From NCBI GenBank assembly GCA_963789825.1, contig CAWBME010000007.1:310001-374000 (forward strand): a stretch of DNA of 64,000 nucleotides, given 5' to 3'. Each line of letters starts with the position of its first letter. Position 1 is the stretch's first letter. The notes under the pieces are model-generated. The model saw nothing but the letters and a program-made list of their open reading frames with translations, searched no databases and was not told the DNA's origin. Source of the DNA: PFL42 sp963789825. GTDB taxonomy: Bacteria; Chloroflexota; Anaerolineae; Anaerolineales; E44-bin32. Made by a program: the position numbers and the translations under genes. This document shows positions 48,008 through 57,746 of this stretch, one piece after another.

Positions 48008-49810
48008 CTACTCCGCCGATTCCAACGGCTCAAGCGCCGGGATGAAAGTGAAGTGCTCGACATCCACCAGGCCAAGATCGGAGAGGCGCAGTTCTGGAAT
48101 GACCACCAATCCCAGCAGGCTGAGCTGCATGTTGGCGTTGTTCAGCGTGCAGCCGCAGGCGCGCAGGGCCTCGAGCACCGAACGGGCCTCGGCGGCGACG
48201 GTCTCTGCCGGAGCGTCGGAGATCAGGCCGGCGATCGGCAGCCGGACCCGCCCGATGACCTCCCCCTGGCGCACCACGAGCTGGCCACCTCCGCTGGCCG
48301 CCAGCGCGTTGGCGGCACGCGCCATCTCCTCGCCATCCGTGCCGACGACAATCAACTGGTGGCTGTCGTGGGCGACCGTCGAGGCGAACGCCACCTGAGC
48401 CTCGAATCCCAGGCCGTGCACGAGGCCAAGCTGGATGCGGCCGCTGCCCTGATGCCGATCGACAACGGCCGCCAGCGCCAGGTCGCGCGCTGGATCCGGA
48501 AGCACCCGGCCCTGTTCGGGCTGCAGAATGAACTCCATATGGCGGGTGGGGGCCTGATTCTCAATCACGCCGATGACGTGCGCCCGCACAGATCTCCCCG
48601 GCGGGGCATGGAGCACGAAATCGTCCGCGGTCAGCGGCCGGCCGAGATTCACCGAACTGCGTGCGGCCTGGGGGTAGGTGAACGCCGGCCGTGAGACCAG
48701 CAGCTTGCCATTCTCGGCGATCCACCGCCCACGCGCCAACACCAGGTCCGGCTTGAGCTTACGCAAGTCGCGCACCAGCAGCAGGTCGGCGAAGCGGCCG
48801 GGCGCGATCATGCCGACCTCGCGCGACACGCCGAAGTGCTCGGCCGTGTTCAAGGTCGCCATCTGGATGGCGACCAGCGGATCGACGCCGGCCTCCACCG
48901 CCGCCTGCACTGCCCGGTTGACGTGGCCCTCGCGGACCAGCGTCTCGCAGTGGCTGTCGTCGGTCACCAAGAGGAACCGCCTCGGGTCCAGCCCGGCCTG
49001 CGTGATGGCGGCCACCTGCCCTGCCACGTCCAACCAGGCCGATCCCTGGCGCAGCATGGCCTTCATTCCCTGGCGCACGCGAGCCACAGCGTCTTCCACG
49101 CGTGTGCCCTCGTGATCGTCCTCCGGGCCGCCGGCGGCGTAGCCATGGAACGGCAGGCCCAGGTCGGGCGAGGCATAGTGGCCGCCGATGACCTTGCCGG
49201 CCTGACGGGTGATGGCCATCTCGGCGTGCATCTTCTCATCGCCGCCGTATACGCCGGGGTAGTTCATCACTTCCCCCAGGCCAATCACACCCGGCCACGA
49301 CATCGCTTCCGCGATCTGCTCGGGTCCGAAGATCGCGCCCGGGGTTTCCAGCCCGGGCGCGGAGGGAACGCAGGCGGGAATCTGGACCCAAACGTGGATC
49401 GGCTGCACGGCGGCCTCATCCACCACCCAGCGCACGCCGGAGAGCCCCAGCACATTGGCGATCTCATGCGGGTCGATGAACATGCCGGTCGTCCCGTGTG
49501 GGATCACCGCCCGGGCGAACTCGGTGACGGTCAGCATGCCGGACTCGACATGCATGTGGCCGTCCAGCAGCCCGGGGACGAGGTAGCGATTCTCCGCTTC
49601 GATGACCTGGGTATCGGGGCCGAGGGTGTGCCGGGCATCCGGCCCGACGAAGGCAATCCGGTCGTCGCTGATCGCCACATCGGTTCCGTCAATGATCTCG
49701 CCCGACTGCACACAAACCCAGCGACCGCTGCGGATCACGATGTCCGCCGGACGTCGCCCCATCGCCACGCTCACCAACCGCTGGGAGCGCATCATCAGGT
49801 CATGTCCCAT
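48008..49810 (-). CDS. ade: Adenine deaminase
   Basis: Converts adenine to hypoxanthine and ammonia, feeding the XDH enzymes. The 600 residues have the amidohydrolase opening VPGLLDGHMHVESGML, then VIPHGTTGMFIDPHEIANVLG and VTDDSHCETLVREGHVN. The C-terminal adenine deaminase domain includes VAHDSHQLIVVGTDGEEMA and LGLVVIPELRLSDLGLVD. I chose MGHDLMMRS because GGAGGT is eight bases upstream. It overlaps nothing and is 28 bases from the 8-oxoguanine deaminase gene. Confidence 0.95.
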   Translation of the reverse strand: MGHDLMMRSQRLVSVAMGRRPADIVIRSGRWVCVQSGEIIDGTDVAISDDRIAFVGPDARHTLGPDTQVIEAENRYLVPGLLDGHMHVESGMLTVTEFARAVIPHGTTGMFIDPHEIANVLGLSGVRWVVDEAAVQPIHVWVQIPACVPSAPGLETPGAIFGPEQIAEAMSWPGVIGLGEVMNYPGVYGGDEKMHAEMAITRQAGKVIGGHYASPDLGLPFHGYAAGGPEDDHEGTRVEDAVARVRQGMKAMLRQGSAWLDVAGQVAAITQAGLDPRRFLLVTDDSHCETLVREGHVNRAVQAAVEAGVDPLVAIQMATLNTAEHFGVSREVGMIAPGRFADLLLVRDLRKLKPDLVLARGRWIAENGKLLVSRPAFTYPQAARSSVNLGRPLTADDFVLHAPPGRSVRAHVIGVIENQAPTRHMEFILQPEQGRVLPDPARDLALAAVVDRHQGSGRIQLGLVHGLGFEAQVAFASTVAHDSHQLIVVGTDGEEMARAANALAASGGGQLVVRQGEVIGRVRLPIAGLISDAPAETVAAEARSVLEALRACGCTLNNANMQLSLLGLVVIPELRLSDLGLVDVEHFTFIPALEPLESAE

Positions 49811-49838
49811 CCTGATCACCTCCCCGCGCAAGGATCAC

Positions 49839-51212
49839 CTATTCCCCCGCCACCAGGCGGCGGGCGGCGCGGTTGTGGGCCTCGATGACCGGGCCCAGCT
49901 CCAGCGTCGCCAAGCGGCCCTGCTCGACGACCGGGCGCCCATGGACGAAGGAGAAGTCGACCTTCACCGGCGCGCACAGCACGCTGGCCGCCACCGGGTC
50001 GTGCAGTGCTCCGGCATACTCCAGCCGGTCGAGCCGCAGGGCGATCAGGTCGGCGCACTTGCCAACCGCCAACGCCCCGATGTCGCCCCGCCCGAGGACG
50101 GACGCCCCGCCGAGGGTCGCCATTTCGAGCGCCTGGCGAGCCGTGATCAGCGGCTGGCCGGCCTCCGGTTGCAGCGCTGAGCCCAGTCGAGAGATCAGCA
50201 GCGCCTGGCGCGCCTCGCCCAGCATGTGCGAGCCATCGTTGCTTGCCGAGCCGTCCACGCCCAAGCCGACCGGCACCCCTGCCGTCAGGTAACGCAGCAC
50301 GGGCGCGATCCCCGAGGCCAAGCGCATGTTGGAGCTGGGGCAGTGGGCGACGCCAATCCCCGCCTGGCCCATGCGCCGCACTTCCTCGTCGTCCATGAAC
50401 ACGGCGTGGGCGAACCAGACATCGCCGCCAGACCAGCCAAGGTCCTCGGCATAGCCCAGCGGTCGCCTGCCGAACTGCTCGAGACAGAACCGTTCTTCGT
50501 CGAGCGTCTCGGCCAAGTGCGTGTGCAGCCGAACGCCGCGGGTACGCGCCAGCTCGGCGGCCTGGCGCATCAGGTCCGGGGTGACCGAGAACGGCGAGCA
50601 CGGGGCGATCACAATCTGCAGCATCGAGCCCGGCGCCGCGTCGTGGTAGGCGTCGATCAAGCGCTCCGTGTCGCGCAGGATGAAGTCTTCCGGCTCGACC
50701 ACTCGATCGGGAGGCAGGCCGCCCCGGCTCTCGCCCAGGCTCATCGAACCGCGCGAGGCGTGCAGCCGCAGCCCGACGGCGCGCGCCGCCTCGATCTCGT
50801 CGTCCAGCCGGCAGCCGTTGGGATACAGGTAGAGATGATCGCTGGCCGTGGTGCACCCGCTGAGCGCCAACTCGGCCAGGCCGATCTGGGTCGAGAGGCG
50901 AATGTCCTCCGGCTGCAGCCTGGCCCACATCGGATAGAGTGTCTTCAGCCAGGTGAACAGGCCGGCATCCTGGGCCAGCGGGACGGCCCGCGTCAGGGTC
51001 TGATACAGGTGGTGGTGGGTATTGACCAGGCCCGGCAGGACGAGGTGATCCCTCAGGTCGTACTGGACGTCCGCTTGCTGGGGAAGATCAGCCGTCCGGC
51101 CAACCTGCTCGATCCACCCGTCACGGATGAACAGGCCGCCGTCGGGAATCTCCCGCCGCTCGGCATCCATCGTGACCAGGACCGTGGCGTTGCGGATCAG
51201 GGTGGTGGTCAT
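49839..51212 (-). CDS. 8-oxoguanine deaminase
   Basis: A 457-residue amidohydrolase of the TRZ/ATZ type, MTTTLIRNATVLVTMD. Key blocks are LPGLVNTHHHLYQTLTRAVP, GCTTASDHLYLYPNG, ASRGSMSLGESRGGLPPD, LAPCSPFSVTPDL-like (IAPCSPFSVTPDL), THLAETLDEERFCLE and GLGVDGSASNDGSHML. This combination matches the 8-oxoguanine deaminases that convert 8-oxoguanine to uric acid. Older annotations call such proteins hydroxyatrazine hydrolases. It is the first gene of its run, preceded by a good promoter with a very short leader. Confidence 0.88.
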   Translation of the reverse strand: MTTTLIRNATVLVTMDAERREIPDGGLFIRDGWIEQVGRTADLPQQADVQYDLRDHLVLPGLVNTHHHLYQTLTRAVPLAQDAGLFTWLKTLYPMWARLQPEDIRLSTQIGLAELALSGCTTASDHLYLYPNGCRLDDEIEAARAVGLRLHASRGSMSLGESRGGLPPDRVVEPEDFILRDTERLIDAYHDAAPGSMLQIVIAPCSPFSVTPDLMRQAAELARTRGVRLHTHLAETLDEERFCLEQFGRRPLGYAEDLGWSGGDVWFAHAVFMDDEEVRRMGQAGIGVAHCPSSNMRLASGIAPVLRYLTAGVPVGLGVDGSASNDGSHMLGEARQALLISRLGSALQPEAGQPLITARQALEMATLGGASVLGRGDIGALAVGKCADLIALRLDRLEYAGALHDPVAASVLCAPVKVDFSFVHGRPVVEQGRLATLELGPVIEAHNRAARRLVAGE

Positions 51213-51229
51213 GGGGCTTGGCTGCGCAC

Positions 51230-51258
51230 AGTGTAGCATCGCCCCCGGCGCGGGTCAA
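51230..51258 (-). promoter_or_regulatory. Promoter of the 8-oxoguanine deaminase/adenine deaminase/transporter run
   Basis: TTGACC (51253-51258), a 17-base spacer and TACACT (51230-51235) on the minus strand. Transcription would begin about ten bases before the ATG, so the first mRNA has a very short leader. This is one of the best promoter matches in the window. Confidence 0.65.
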
Positions 51259-51441
51259 TTGTCAGACAACATGGTCGGGCCCTGATTCTCGTCCGCCCCT
51301 CGGCTGCTCCAGCCCCCGGGCCGGCGGGCCGCCATCGCACCCCCGCTCCCCCAGCGCGCAGCGGGGTCTGGGAGCTACCCAAACCCCGCCGGAAGGTCAG
51401 CACGGGCGCGCCGGCTTGGCGCGTCCCGCGAAGGTCCCCGC

Positions 51442-52317
51442 TCAGCCGACGCGCTGGGCCGAGCGCAGTGTGTTCTGCAAGAGCAGCGTGATCGTCATCG
51501 GGCCGACGCCGCCGGGCACAGGCGTGATCGCTCCGGCCACTTCAAGCGCCTCTGCGTAGGCCACGTCCCCGACCAGCCGCGAGCCGCTCTTGGTCGTCGG
51601 ATCGTCCACCCGATTGGTGCCCACGTCGATCACGTAGGCGCCGGGCTTGATCCAGTCACCCTTGATCATCTCGGCGCGGCCGATGGCGGCGATCAGGATA
51701 TCTGCCTGGCGGCACACCCCGGGCAGGTCCTTGGTGCGCGAATGGCAGATGGTGACCGTGGCGTCCTCTTTGACCAAGAGCAGTGCCGCCGGCATCCCCA
51801 CGATGTTCGAGCGCCCGACGACGACCGCCTGCGCCCCCGACAGCTTGGCGCCGGCCTTCTTCAGCAGGACCAAGCATCCTGCCGGGGTGCAAGGGACGAA
51901 CAGCGGCTCGCGGCCCTTCTGCGCCAACCGTCCGATGTTGATCGGGTGGAAACCATCGACATCCTTCTCGATGCTGATGGACTTGAGCACCGCTTCTTCA
52001 TCCAGGCCAGCCGGAAGCGGCAGCTGGACCAGGATGCCGTGCACTTTCGGATCGGCGTTCAGGTTCTTGACCAGCGTCTCGACTTCCTGCTGCGAGGCGG
52101 TGGCGGGCAGCTCGTGCGGGAAGGACTCGATCCCCATATCGGCGCAGGCCTTGCGCTTCATTTTGACGTAGGTGTGCGACGCCGGGTTCTCGCCGACGAG
52201 CACCGTGGCCAGCCCGGGACGTGGGCCGCCGCCGCCGACCAGCTTCTCCACTCCCTTGGCGATGTCAACCCGCAATTCGTCGGCAATCACTTTCCCGTCG
52301 ATGATCTTGGCGGTCAT
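51442..52317 (-). CDS. folD: Methylenetetrahydrofolate dehydrogenase/cyclohydrolase
   Basis: Interconverts methylene-, methenyl- and formyl-tetrahydrofolate. The 291 residues contain TYVKMKRKACADMGI with the catalytic Lys, GILVQLPLP, EKDVDGFHPINIGRL, VVGRSNIVGMPAALLL, CHSRT and ITPVPGGVGPMTI. AGGGAG precedes the ATG. It lies upstream of the deaminase run on the same strand but is separated by a promoter, so co-transcription is uncertain. Purine breakdown delivers one-carbon units to folate, so the location may not be accidental. Confidence 0.96.
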   Translation of the reverse strand: MTAKIIDGKVIADELRVDIAKGVEKLVGGGGPRPGLATVLVGENPASHTYVKMKRKACADMGIESFPHELPATASQQEVETLVKNLNADPKVHGILVQLPLPAGLDEEAVLKSISIEKDVDGFHPINIGRLAQKGREPLFVPCTPAGCLVLLKKAGAKLSGAQAVVVGRSNIVGMPAALLLVKEDATVTICHSRTKDLPGVCRQADILIAAIGRAEMIKGDWIKPGAYVIDVGTNRVDDPTTKSGSRLVGDVAYAEALEVAGAITPVPGGVGPMTITLLLQNTLRSAQRVG

Positions 52318-52458
52318 GGCATTCTCCCTACTGTGGTTGGATGGCGCGCAGGGCGGGTCAGCCCCAGGCTTCATTATCCGGCTGGCATGGAGGACCCGCC
52401 ATGGACGTTGTTCCCAGCCACGGCTGATACCCTTCCTGTAGCCAGCGCAGGAGGCGGT

Positions 52459-54475
52459 CTACGGACGCCAGGCGGGGTCGAAATCCAGCGCAGGGTCGGT
52501 GGTGAGTTCGGCGAAGTTGGTGCAGCTCACCGAAAGGATCGCCAGGTTGTGGTTCTTGCCGTCGGGCCAGGTCTCGAAGGCGAGCCAGCCCCCATCGGGA
52601 GACCAGCGCGGCTCGGCCATGGGCACGACCGAGAGCGGCCCCCCGGGGCATACCGCCGTGCTCGCCTGGCCGGCTGTGCCATAGCGGGCAACAAACAGGC
52701 GCGGGAACCCATCCAGCGACCTTTCAAACACGACGTTCTGGCCATCGCGCGACCAGTCCGGGAACGTATCTCCATCGCTGGCGCCCCAGGAGAACCGCTC
52801 TGCTTCGCCGCCAACCTGGGGAATCAGGAACAGGCGCACATTGCCCACGCGGTTGGAAGAGATCGCCAGCTGGGAACCAAGGGGAGACCAGGCGGGCTGG
52901 GCCTCGTACGCCAGCGGGCCGCTGAGGCTGGTCAGATTCGTTCCATCGAGGTTCATCACGTACACGTGCGGGCGATCCTTCTCCCGCAGGGAAGTGAACG
53001 CTACCCGCTGCCCATCCGGCGACCAGGCGGCATCGAAGTCTCCGCCGCCGGCGATCGTCGGCAGTGCCCGCGTGGTGAGGTCGGCCAGATTCAGGATGAC
53101 CACCCCAGACCCCGGGTAGGACTCCTGGTTCGCCGCGACACGGCGAGGTAAGCAGCAAGCGGGAGCCGTCTGGTGACCATGCGGGCTGGCAGGCGCCATC
53201 ATCCATGTCGGTCAACTGGCGGACGTCGGTGCCGTCGGCGTTCATCAGAAACAGCTGGGGGAGTCCGTTGCGTGCCGAAGCAAAGGCGATCTCCCCAATG
53301 CCCCCGCCGATCGGCGTCGCCAACAGCGCCGCGGCAGGCCCCGTGGCCTCCGCCGGCACGGGCGTCGGCAGGAAGCCGCTCTGGGTCGGGAAGGCAGCTG
53401 GCGTGCCGGCGACGACTCCAGGATTGAGCGGGTCACCGGGGGCTGTCGCTTGGGGCGGAGGCGAGGCCGCCCGGCCGTCGCCCAACGCCAGGATGCTGCC
53501 GATGACCACCAGCACCAGCGCCACCCCGCCGACGACGAAGTACGGCCAACGCCGGTGCCTCACCTCCAGCGGCGCCAGCTCGTCCGCCCCTGCGGCGAGC
53601 GGGCGGGTGGGCGCCTGGACCGTCCTCTCCAGGTGTGGGTAGTTGGGGGAGACAGCAGGCTGGGTGGAGCCGGAGGCGGCGGCGAGCGCTGCGGCGAAAG
53701 CCGATACCGACTGGTAGCGCTCCTCCGGTTTGACTTCGAGCGCCTTTTCCACCGCTTGAGCCATCGAGGTGGTCACGCGGGGATTGCGTTTCTGGATCGG
53801 CGTCAGCTTGGTGCGACCCAGCATGCGCTCGACTGCATCCTCGGGGATGGCCACGGTCAGCGCCGCATACAACGTTGCCCCCAGCGAATACACATCGCTG
53901 CGCGGGTCGGTGCGACCCATGCCGTACTGCTCCGGCGGGGAGAAGCCCGGGGTCATCGCCTTGGCGCCGACGGTGGTCGAGCCGCTGTCCTCCACAACCT
54001 TCGCCAGGCCGAAGTCGACCAACAACGCCCGCCCATCGGGCGTGATCTTGATGTTGCCGGGCTTCACGTCGCGGTGCACGATCGCCGGGCGGCGCGAGTG
54101 CAGGTAGGCCAGCGCATCGCAGATCTGGAGGAACCAGGGCAGCAGGCGCTGCTCGGGAATCGGGCCGCCACGCTCCAGCATCTGGCGCAGGTCTTCACCC
54201 AGGATGAAATCCATCACCAGATACTGGCCTTCACCCTCGACGACGAAGTGATCGGTGACGCGCGGAAGGTGGGGGTGACGAACACCGGCCAGGATCGTCG
54301 CCTCCCGCCAGAATTGGCGGGCGTACTCCTCCGTCGTGAACAAGTTCTCTTTGACGGCGACCGGCACACCCAGGTTGATGTCGATGGCGCGGTAGACGGC
54401 TCCCATGCCGCCCTGGCCGAGGATGCTCTCGATCCGATAGCGCTCGTGGAGCGTGTTGCCCGGCGTCAGCGGCAT
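52459..54475 (-). CDS. Membrane Ser/Thr protein kinase with C-terminal TolB/PD40-like propeller, frame break near 53140
   Basis: A PknB-type (Hanks) kinase. Residues 1 to about 280 hold GQGGMGAVY, VAVKENLF (ATP Lys), IVHRDVKPGNIKI, LLVDFGLAK and SPPEQYGMGRTDPRSDVYSLG. A membrane helix (YFVVGGVALVLVVIGSIL) and a Pro/Thr-rich stretch follow. The outer part carries WD40/PD40-like repeats (LMNADGTDVRQLT, AWSPDGSRLLL, AWSPDGQRVAFTS, RWSPDGGWLAFE). One extra base near 53140 (SPCR then ANQESYPG) joins the two frames, giving about 671 residues. The propeller probably senses a cell-surface ligand. The ATG has a promoter-like element upstream. Confidence 0.88.
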
Positions 54476-54516
54476 GGTGTGTCCAAGGAAATGATCTGCA
54501 TTCGGAACTCCCGCTG

Positions 54517-54546
54517 ATTGTAGCCCATGCCTGCGGCACAGAACAA
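54517..54546 (-). promoter_or_regulatory. Promoter of the kinase gene
   Basis: TTGTTC (54541-54546), 18-base spacer, TACAAT (54517-54522) on the minus strand, about 40 bases before the kinase ATG. Confidence 0.5.
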
Positions 54547-54615
54547 GCAACAGTGGGCGGTGGGCCGCGTTTCTAAGGAGACTGTAAGCCTGACCTGCGG
54601 GGCACGGCACTACGC

Positions 54616-55548
54616 TTGTTTCAATCGAGGTACGCTTTGGCTGTGGTTCGCCCGTCCTGCACGGCTTCGCTCCGTACCCATGCCCGCAAGGTGAGCCTCG
54701 CCGCGTTCACCAGCCTGGCGGTCCTCCTGTCCGCAACGCCGCTGCGGGTCGAGGCACGCCTGGCGACCATCGCCGATTGCCCGCCGGGGGAGCCCTGCCG
54801 AACCCCTGTGATGCCGGGTGACCCGTCGACAAAGGTCCTCGGCGACTCGACGCAGGGCAGGCCGATCCGCGCCCACCGCTTCGGCAGCGGCGCTTCGACA
54901 CGAGCGATCCTGGCGGGGATCCACGGCGGCTACGAGTGGAACACCGTGGGGCTTGCCGAAGCCCTGGTCGCCCGCCTCTCGGACCACCCTGAGGAGATCC
55001 CCTCGGGCGTCACGCTGTGGATCGTACCGGTTGTCAATCCGGATGGGTACGCACGCGAGCGCGGCAGCGCCGGCAGGGCGAACGCCAACGGCGTCGACGT
55101 GAATCGCAACTTCCCGGCGCTGTGGCAGGCCGATTGGCCCCGCGCAGGGTGCTGGGACCTGCGGCCGATCAGCGCCGGCGAGTCACCGGCCTCCGAACTC
55201 GAGACGCTGGCAGTGATGTCCTTCCTGCTCAGCGAGCACGTCGAGGCGGTAGTCAGCTACCACAGCGCAGCGTTGGGGATCTTCGCCGGAGGCCAGCCCA
55301 CAGACCCGCGGTCCGAGCAGCTGGCGCAAGCGCTTTCCGCGGCCAGCGGTTACGCCTATCCCCCGCTCGACGCCGGCTGTGCCTACACCGGTCAATTGAT
55401 CGACTGGGCTGCCGCCAACGGGATTGCCGCAGTGGACGTCGAGTTGACGACTCACTACCGGCTGGATCTGGAGCAGAACCTGGCGCTGCTCGAGGCATTC
55501 CTCGAGTGGTCACCTTCCGAGTCGGGTTCGGCATCCTCCGCGCCCTGA
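54616..55548 (+). CDS. Secreted M14-family zinc carboxypeptidase-like protein
   Basis: A 310-residue protein with a signal-like N-terminus (VSLAAFTSLAVLLSATPLRVEA). Zinc-site and catalytic marks are GIHGGYEWNTVG (His and Glu), NPDGYARERG, GVDVNRNFPA (substrate Arg), VVSYHSA (third zinc ligand His) and VDVELTTHY (catalytic Glu). It resembles murein-tripeptide amidase or gamma-D-glutamyl-type M14 members. The reading begins at TTG; a GTG nine codons later is an alternative start. It is divergent from the kinase gene. Confidence 0.85.
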   Translation: MFQSRYALAVVRPSCTASLRTHARKVSLAAFTSLAVLLSATPLRVEARLATIADCPPGEPCRTPVMPGDPSTKVLGDSTQGRPIRAHRFGSGASTRAILAGIHGGYEWNTVGLAEALVARLSDHPEEIPSGVTLWIVPVVNPDGYARERGSAGRANANGVDVNRNFPALWQADWPRAGCWDLRPISAGESPASELETLAVMSFLLSEHVEAVVSYHSAALGIFAGGQPTDPRSEQLAQALSAASGYAYPPLDAGCAYTGQLIDWAAANGIAAVDVELTTHYRLDLEQNLALLEAFLEWSPSESGSASSAP

Positions 55549-55860
55549 GGTCAGTCCCGCCCAGGCAACACCCGACTGGGGGTCGATTTGTCATCCACGT
55601 CCCGGTCAGCTGTGCGCCCGGAGGTGCCTGATCCAGTAGAGCGCTGCGATCACCACCGCAGGCCGGTCACGGGTGCCTACCCGCATACTCCCGCCGCGGC
55701 GGGCACGATCCGGGCCTGCTCCGCGGCCTCATCCTTAGAAACCCACTTCATCCGCGCCGGAACCGGCGCACTTGCGGGCAGTGCTCCTCCCTGCTCCGGA
55801 TCGAATGCTGGCGCATTGCACTCAACCTGGGTCCCCGCCACGCGCGCGGCGAGGCCTTGC
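55549..55860. other. Gene-free interval
   Basis: About 310 bases between convergent genes. I see no conserved reading frame, repeat or clear terminator here. Confidence 0.5.
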
Positions 55861-56352
55861 CTACTGATCTTCCGGCGCTCGCCGGTCGCGTCGTTCACGC
55901 AACCAGCCGAGCAGCCAGCCGCCCACACCGCGGAAGACGAGGTAGGGAAAGAGCAGCAGCCAGCCCACGTAGGGCGTGAGGCAGGCCGCCACCACGAGTA
56001 GGGCCGACCAGGCCGTCCGCCGCAACGGCGCCGCCGTGGGCAGGATGCGCTCACCGGTCAGCTGGACCATGCCTCCCAGGCCGATCGCCATTGCGACGAT
56101 CACCAGCGCCGCGATCGCAACCCCGATCCCTTGCAGCAGCGGGACCCCGCCGCTCAGCATCGCCAGCGCCAGCGCGCCGAAGAACACCACGTTCACCGCG
56201 CCGATGAGGAAGGATCGCCCAGGGGACTGCCCAGCGGTGCGGCTCGACCGCTGCAGGTGCTGCGGGACCAGCACACTGAGCACGATCAGCAGGGCAATCA
56301 GGCAGCCCGTGCAGAACAGGACAAGCGCCAGCAGAATCCACGGTTCATTCAT
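55861..56352 (-). CDS. Four-helix membrane protein of unknown function
   Basis: A 163-residue protein, MNEPWILLALVLFCTGCLIALL, with about four membrane helices and a basic, charged C-terminus (LRERRDRRAPEDQ). GAGGGAT is upstream of the ATG. An in-frame extension to 56526 reads through the anti-sigma gene and is rejected. It follows the sigma/anti-sigma pair on the same strand with an 85-base gap, so it may be a target of that sigma factor. No homologue recognised. Confidence 0.65.
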   Translation of the reverse strand: MNEPWILLALVLFCTGCLIALLIVLSVLVPQHLQRSSRTAGQSPGRSFLIGAVNVVFFGALALAMLSGGVPLLQGIGVAIAALVIVAMAIGLGGMVQLTGERILPTAAPLRRTAWSALLVVAACLTPYVGWLLLFPYLVFRGVGGWLLGWLRERRDRRAPEDQ

Positions 56353-56437
56353 GAGACATCCCTCGATGGGCGCCGATGCTGTTGGAGCTGCGTCGCGCGC
56401 GAGATTGGGGACAATCGATGCCAGCGGTGCACGACGC

Positions 56438-57032
56438 TCAGCCGCCATTGGGACGTCGCTCCCGGTCCGCACGCACGACCAGGCTGTTGACCAGCAGCCA
56501 GGCGCCGAGCGCCACGAAGCCCCCACAGGATCCAGTCGGGCGCAGCGCCGAGATCGGGCAGGCCCTCACCCAGGCGCGGCAGCCACGACGCCGAGTCGAA
56601 CCGAAAGCCGGTGGCCGGCAGACGAACTGCCAGCAGCACGCCGATCAGCGAGGTCCAGCCCGTGATCACCGGCCCGGGAAGGTCGACCTGCGCCAGCGGC
56701 GCAAGCAGGCGGGTCAGCCGGTCGCTCGCCGCCCAGATCAGCGCCAACGCCGCAAGGGACTGCAAGCCCAGTAGTCCCAGCATCGGCATCGGCCGGCTTC
56801 TTCCCCGTAGCGATTGAAGCACAGGCCGCGACAGATCGCGACCGAGGCGCAGCTCAGGCAGCGACTCGATCTGCACGAACAGAGCCTGCGCACGTTCCAG
56901 ACGACGGGCACATGCCGCGCAGCCAGCCAGATGCCCTTCCACCTGGCGCCGCACCTCGGCGTCGAGCTCCCCATCGAGCAGCGCGTGCAGCTCGGTTTCC
57001 GCCGGGTGGACGCTCACTGCTTCAGGTTCCAT
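56438..57032 (-). CDS. Zinc-finger anti-sigma factor, frame break near 56518
   Basis: The N-terminus has the anti-sigma zinc-binding motif HLAGCAACARRLERA (HxxxCxxC), with a preceding HALLDGEL helix. Three membrane helices follow (LGLLGLQSLAALALIWAA, VITGWTSLIGVLLAV and, after the break, WGFVALGAWLLVNSLVV). An extra G in a five-G run explains the shift, and the stop falls at 56438, giving about 197 residues. The ATG overlaps the end of the sigma gene by 11 bases, the usual arrangement for a sigma/anti-sigma pair. Confidence 0.8.
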
Positions 57033-57579
57033 TGCGCAGACTCCTTGCCAGCGCCCGCCGGGCGCGGAACAAGTGACTCTTCACATCGCTCACCGGGATC
57101 CGGAGGGCAGCGGCAATCTCCTGGTAGCTCAGTTCCTGGAAATGGCGCAACTCGATCACGGCACGATAGTGCGCCGGAAGCTCCAGCAGCGCCTGCTGCA
57201 GCAACGCCCGCTGTTCCGACTGCTCGGCGGCGGCATGCGCCGGGTCCGGCTGCTCCTGCTCCGGCCAGTCCAGCTCGTCATCCAGCTCGACCGCCGGCGG
57301 GTGGATGGCCAGATTGTGCGCCAGACGGTTCAGCGCCAGGTTGGCGCCGACCCGGCGGATCCATGGGCCAAACGGCCGCTCGGCGTCGTACTGGTGCAGG
57401 CGCTGATAGCCCCGCAGAAACGCTTCTTGAGCCACGTCCTCCGCTTCCTCCCGGTTGCCCAGCACCCGGTAGCAGGCACTGAACACCCCGTTCTGATGTC
57501 GCCGAACGAGGTCACCATAGGCTTCCAGGTTCCCGCTGCGGGTCAGCCGGACTAGTTCCTGCTCGGAGACTTCGGCCAT
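57022..57579 (-). CDS. ECF-type RNA polymerase sigma factor
   Basis: A 185-residue sigma-70 family protein. Region 2 includes LVRRHQNGVFSACYRVLGNREEAEDVAQEAFLR and GPWIRRVGANLALNRLA. An acidic linker (about 95-115) and region 4 follow (LPAHYRAVIELRHFQELSYQEIAAAL, then SDVKSHLFRARRAL). It is overlapped by the anti-sigma gene and so probably responds to an envelope or redox signal. I see no autoregulated promoter that I could defend. Confidence 0.94.
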   Translation of the reverse strand: MAEVSEQELVRLTRSGNLEAYGDLVRRHQNGVFSACYRVLGNREEAEDVAQEAFLRGYQRLHQYDAERPFGPWIRRVGANLALNRLAHNLAIHPPAVELDDELDWPEQEQPDPAHAAAEQSEQRALLQQALLELPAHYRAVIELRHFQELSYQEIAAALRIPVSDVKSHLFRARRALARSLRNGT

Positions 57580-57746
57580 GGCGCTCTACTCAGACATACC
57601 GGCAAGGACCGCGAAAGGTTGCAGCTCCGAAGGGCGTGCTGCGGACTGTCGGGCGATCTCGCCGACGGCGCCGCCGGGGCGCTCCCATAGGCTCGAATCT
57701 CGGCGTGCAAGGTGCCGGCGTCACGCGCCGGCTATCCGGGGGCCGG

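Noticed and set aside
49816..50928. A second minus-strand frame overlapping the 8-oxoguanine deaminase.
   Set aside because: Low-complexity shadow of the true gene, whose motifs are complete.
57580..57746. Possible small gene between the sigma factor and the PEBP-like gene.
   Set aside because: Frames there are arginine-rich, low complexity and have no ribosome site.
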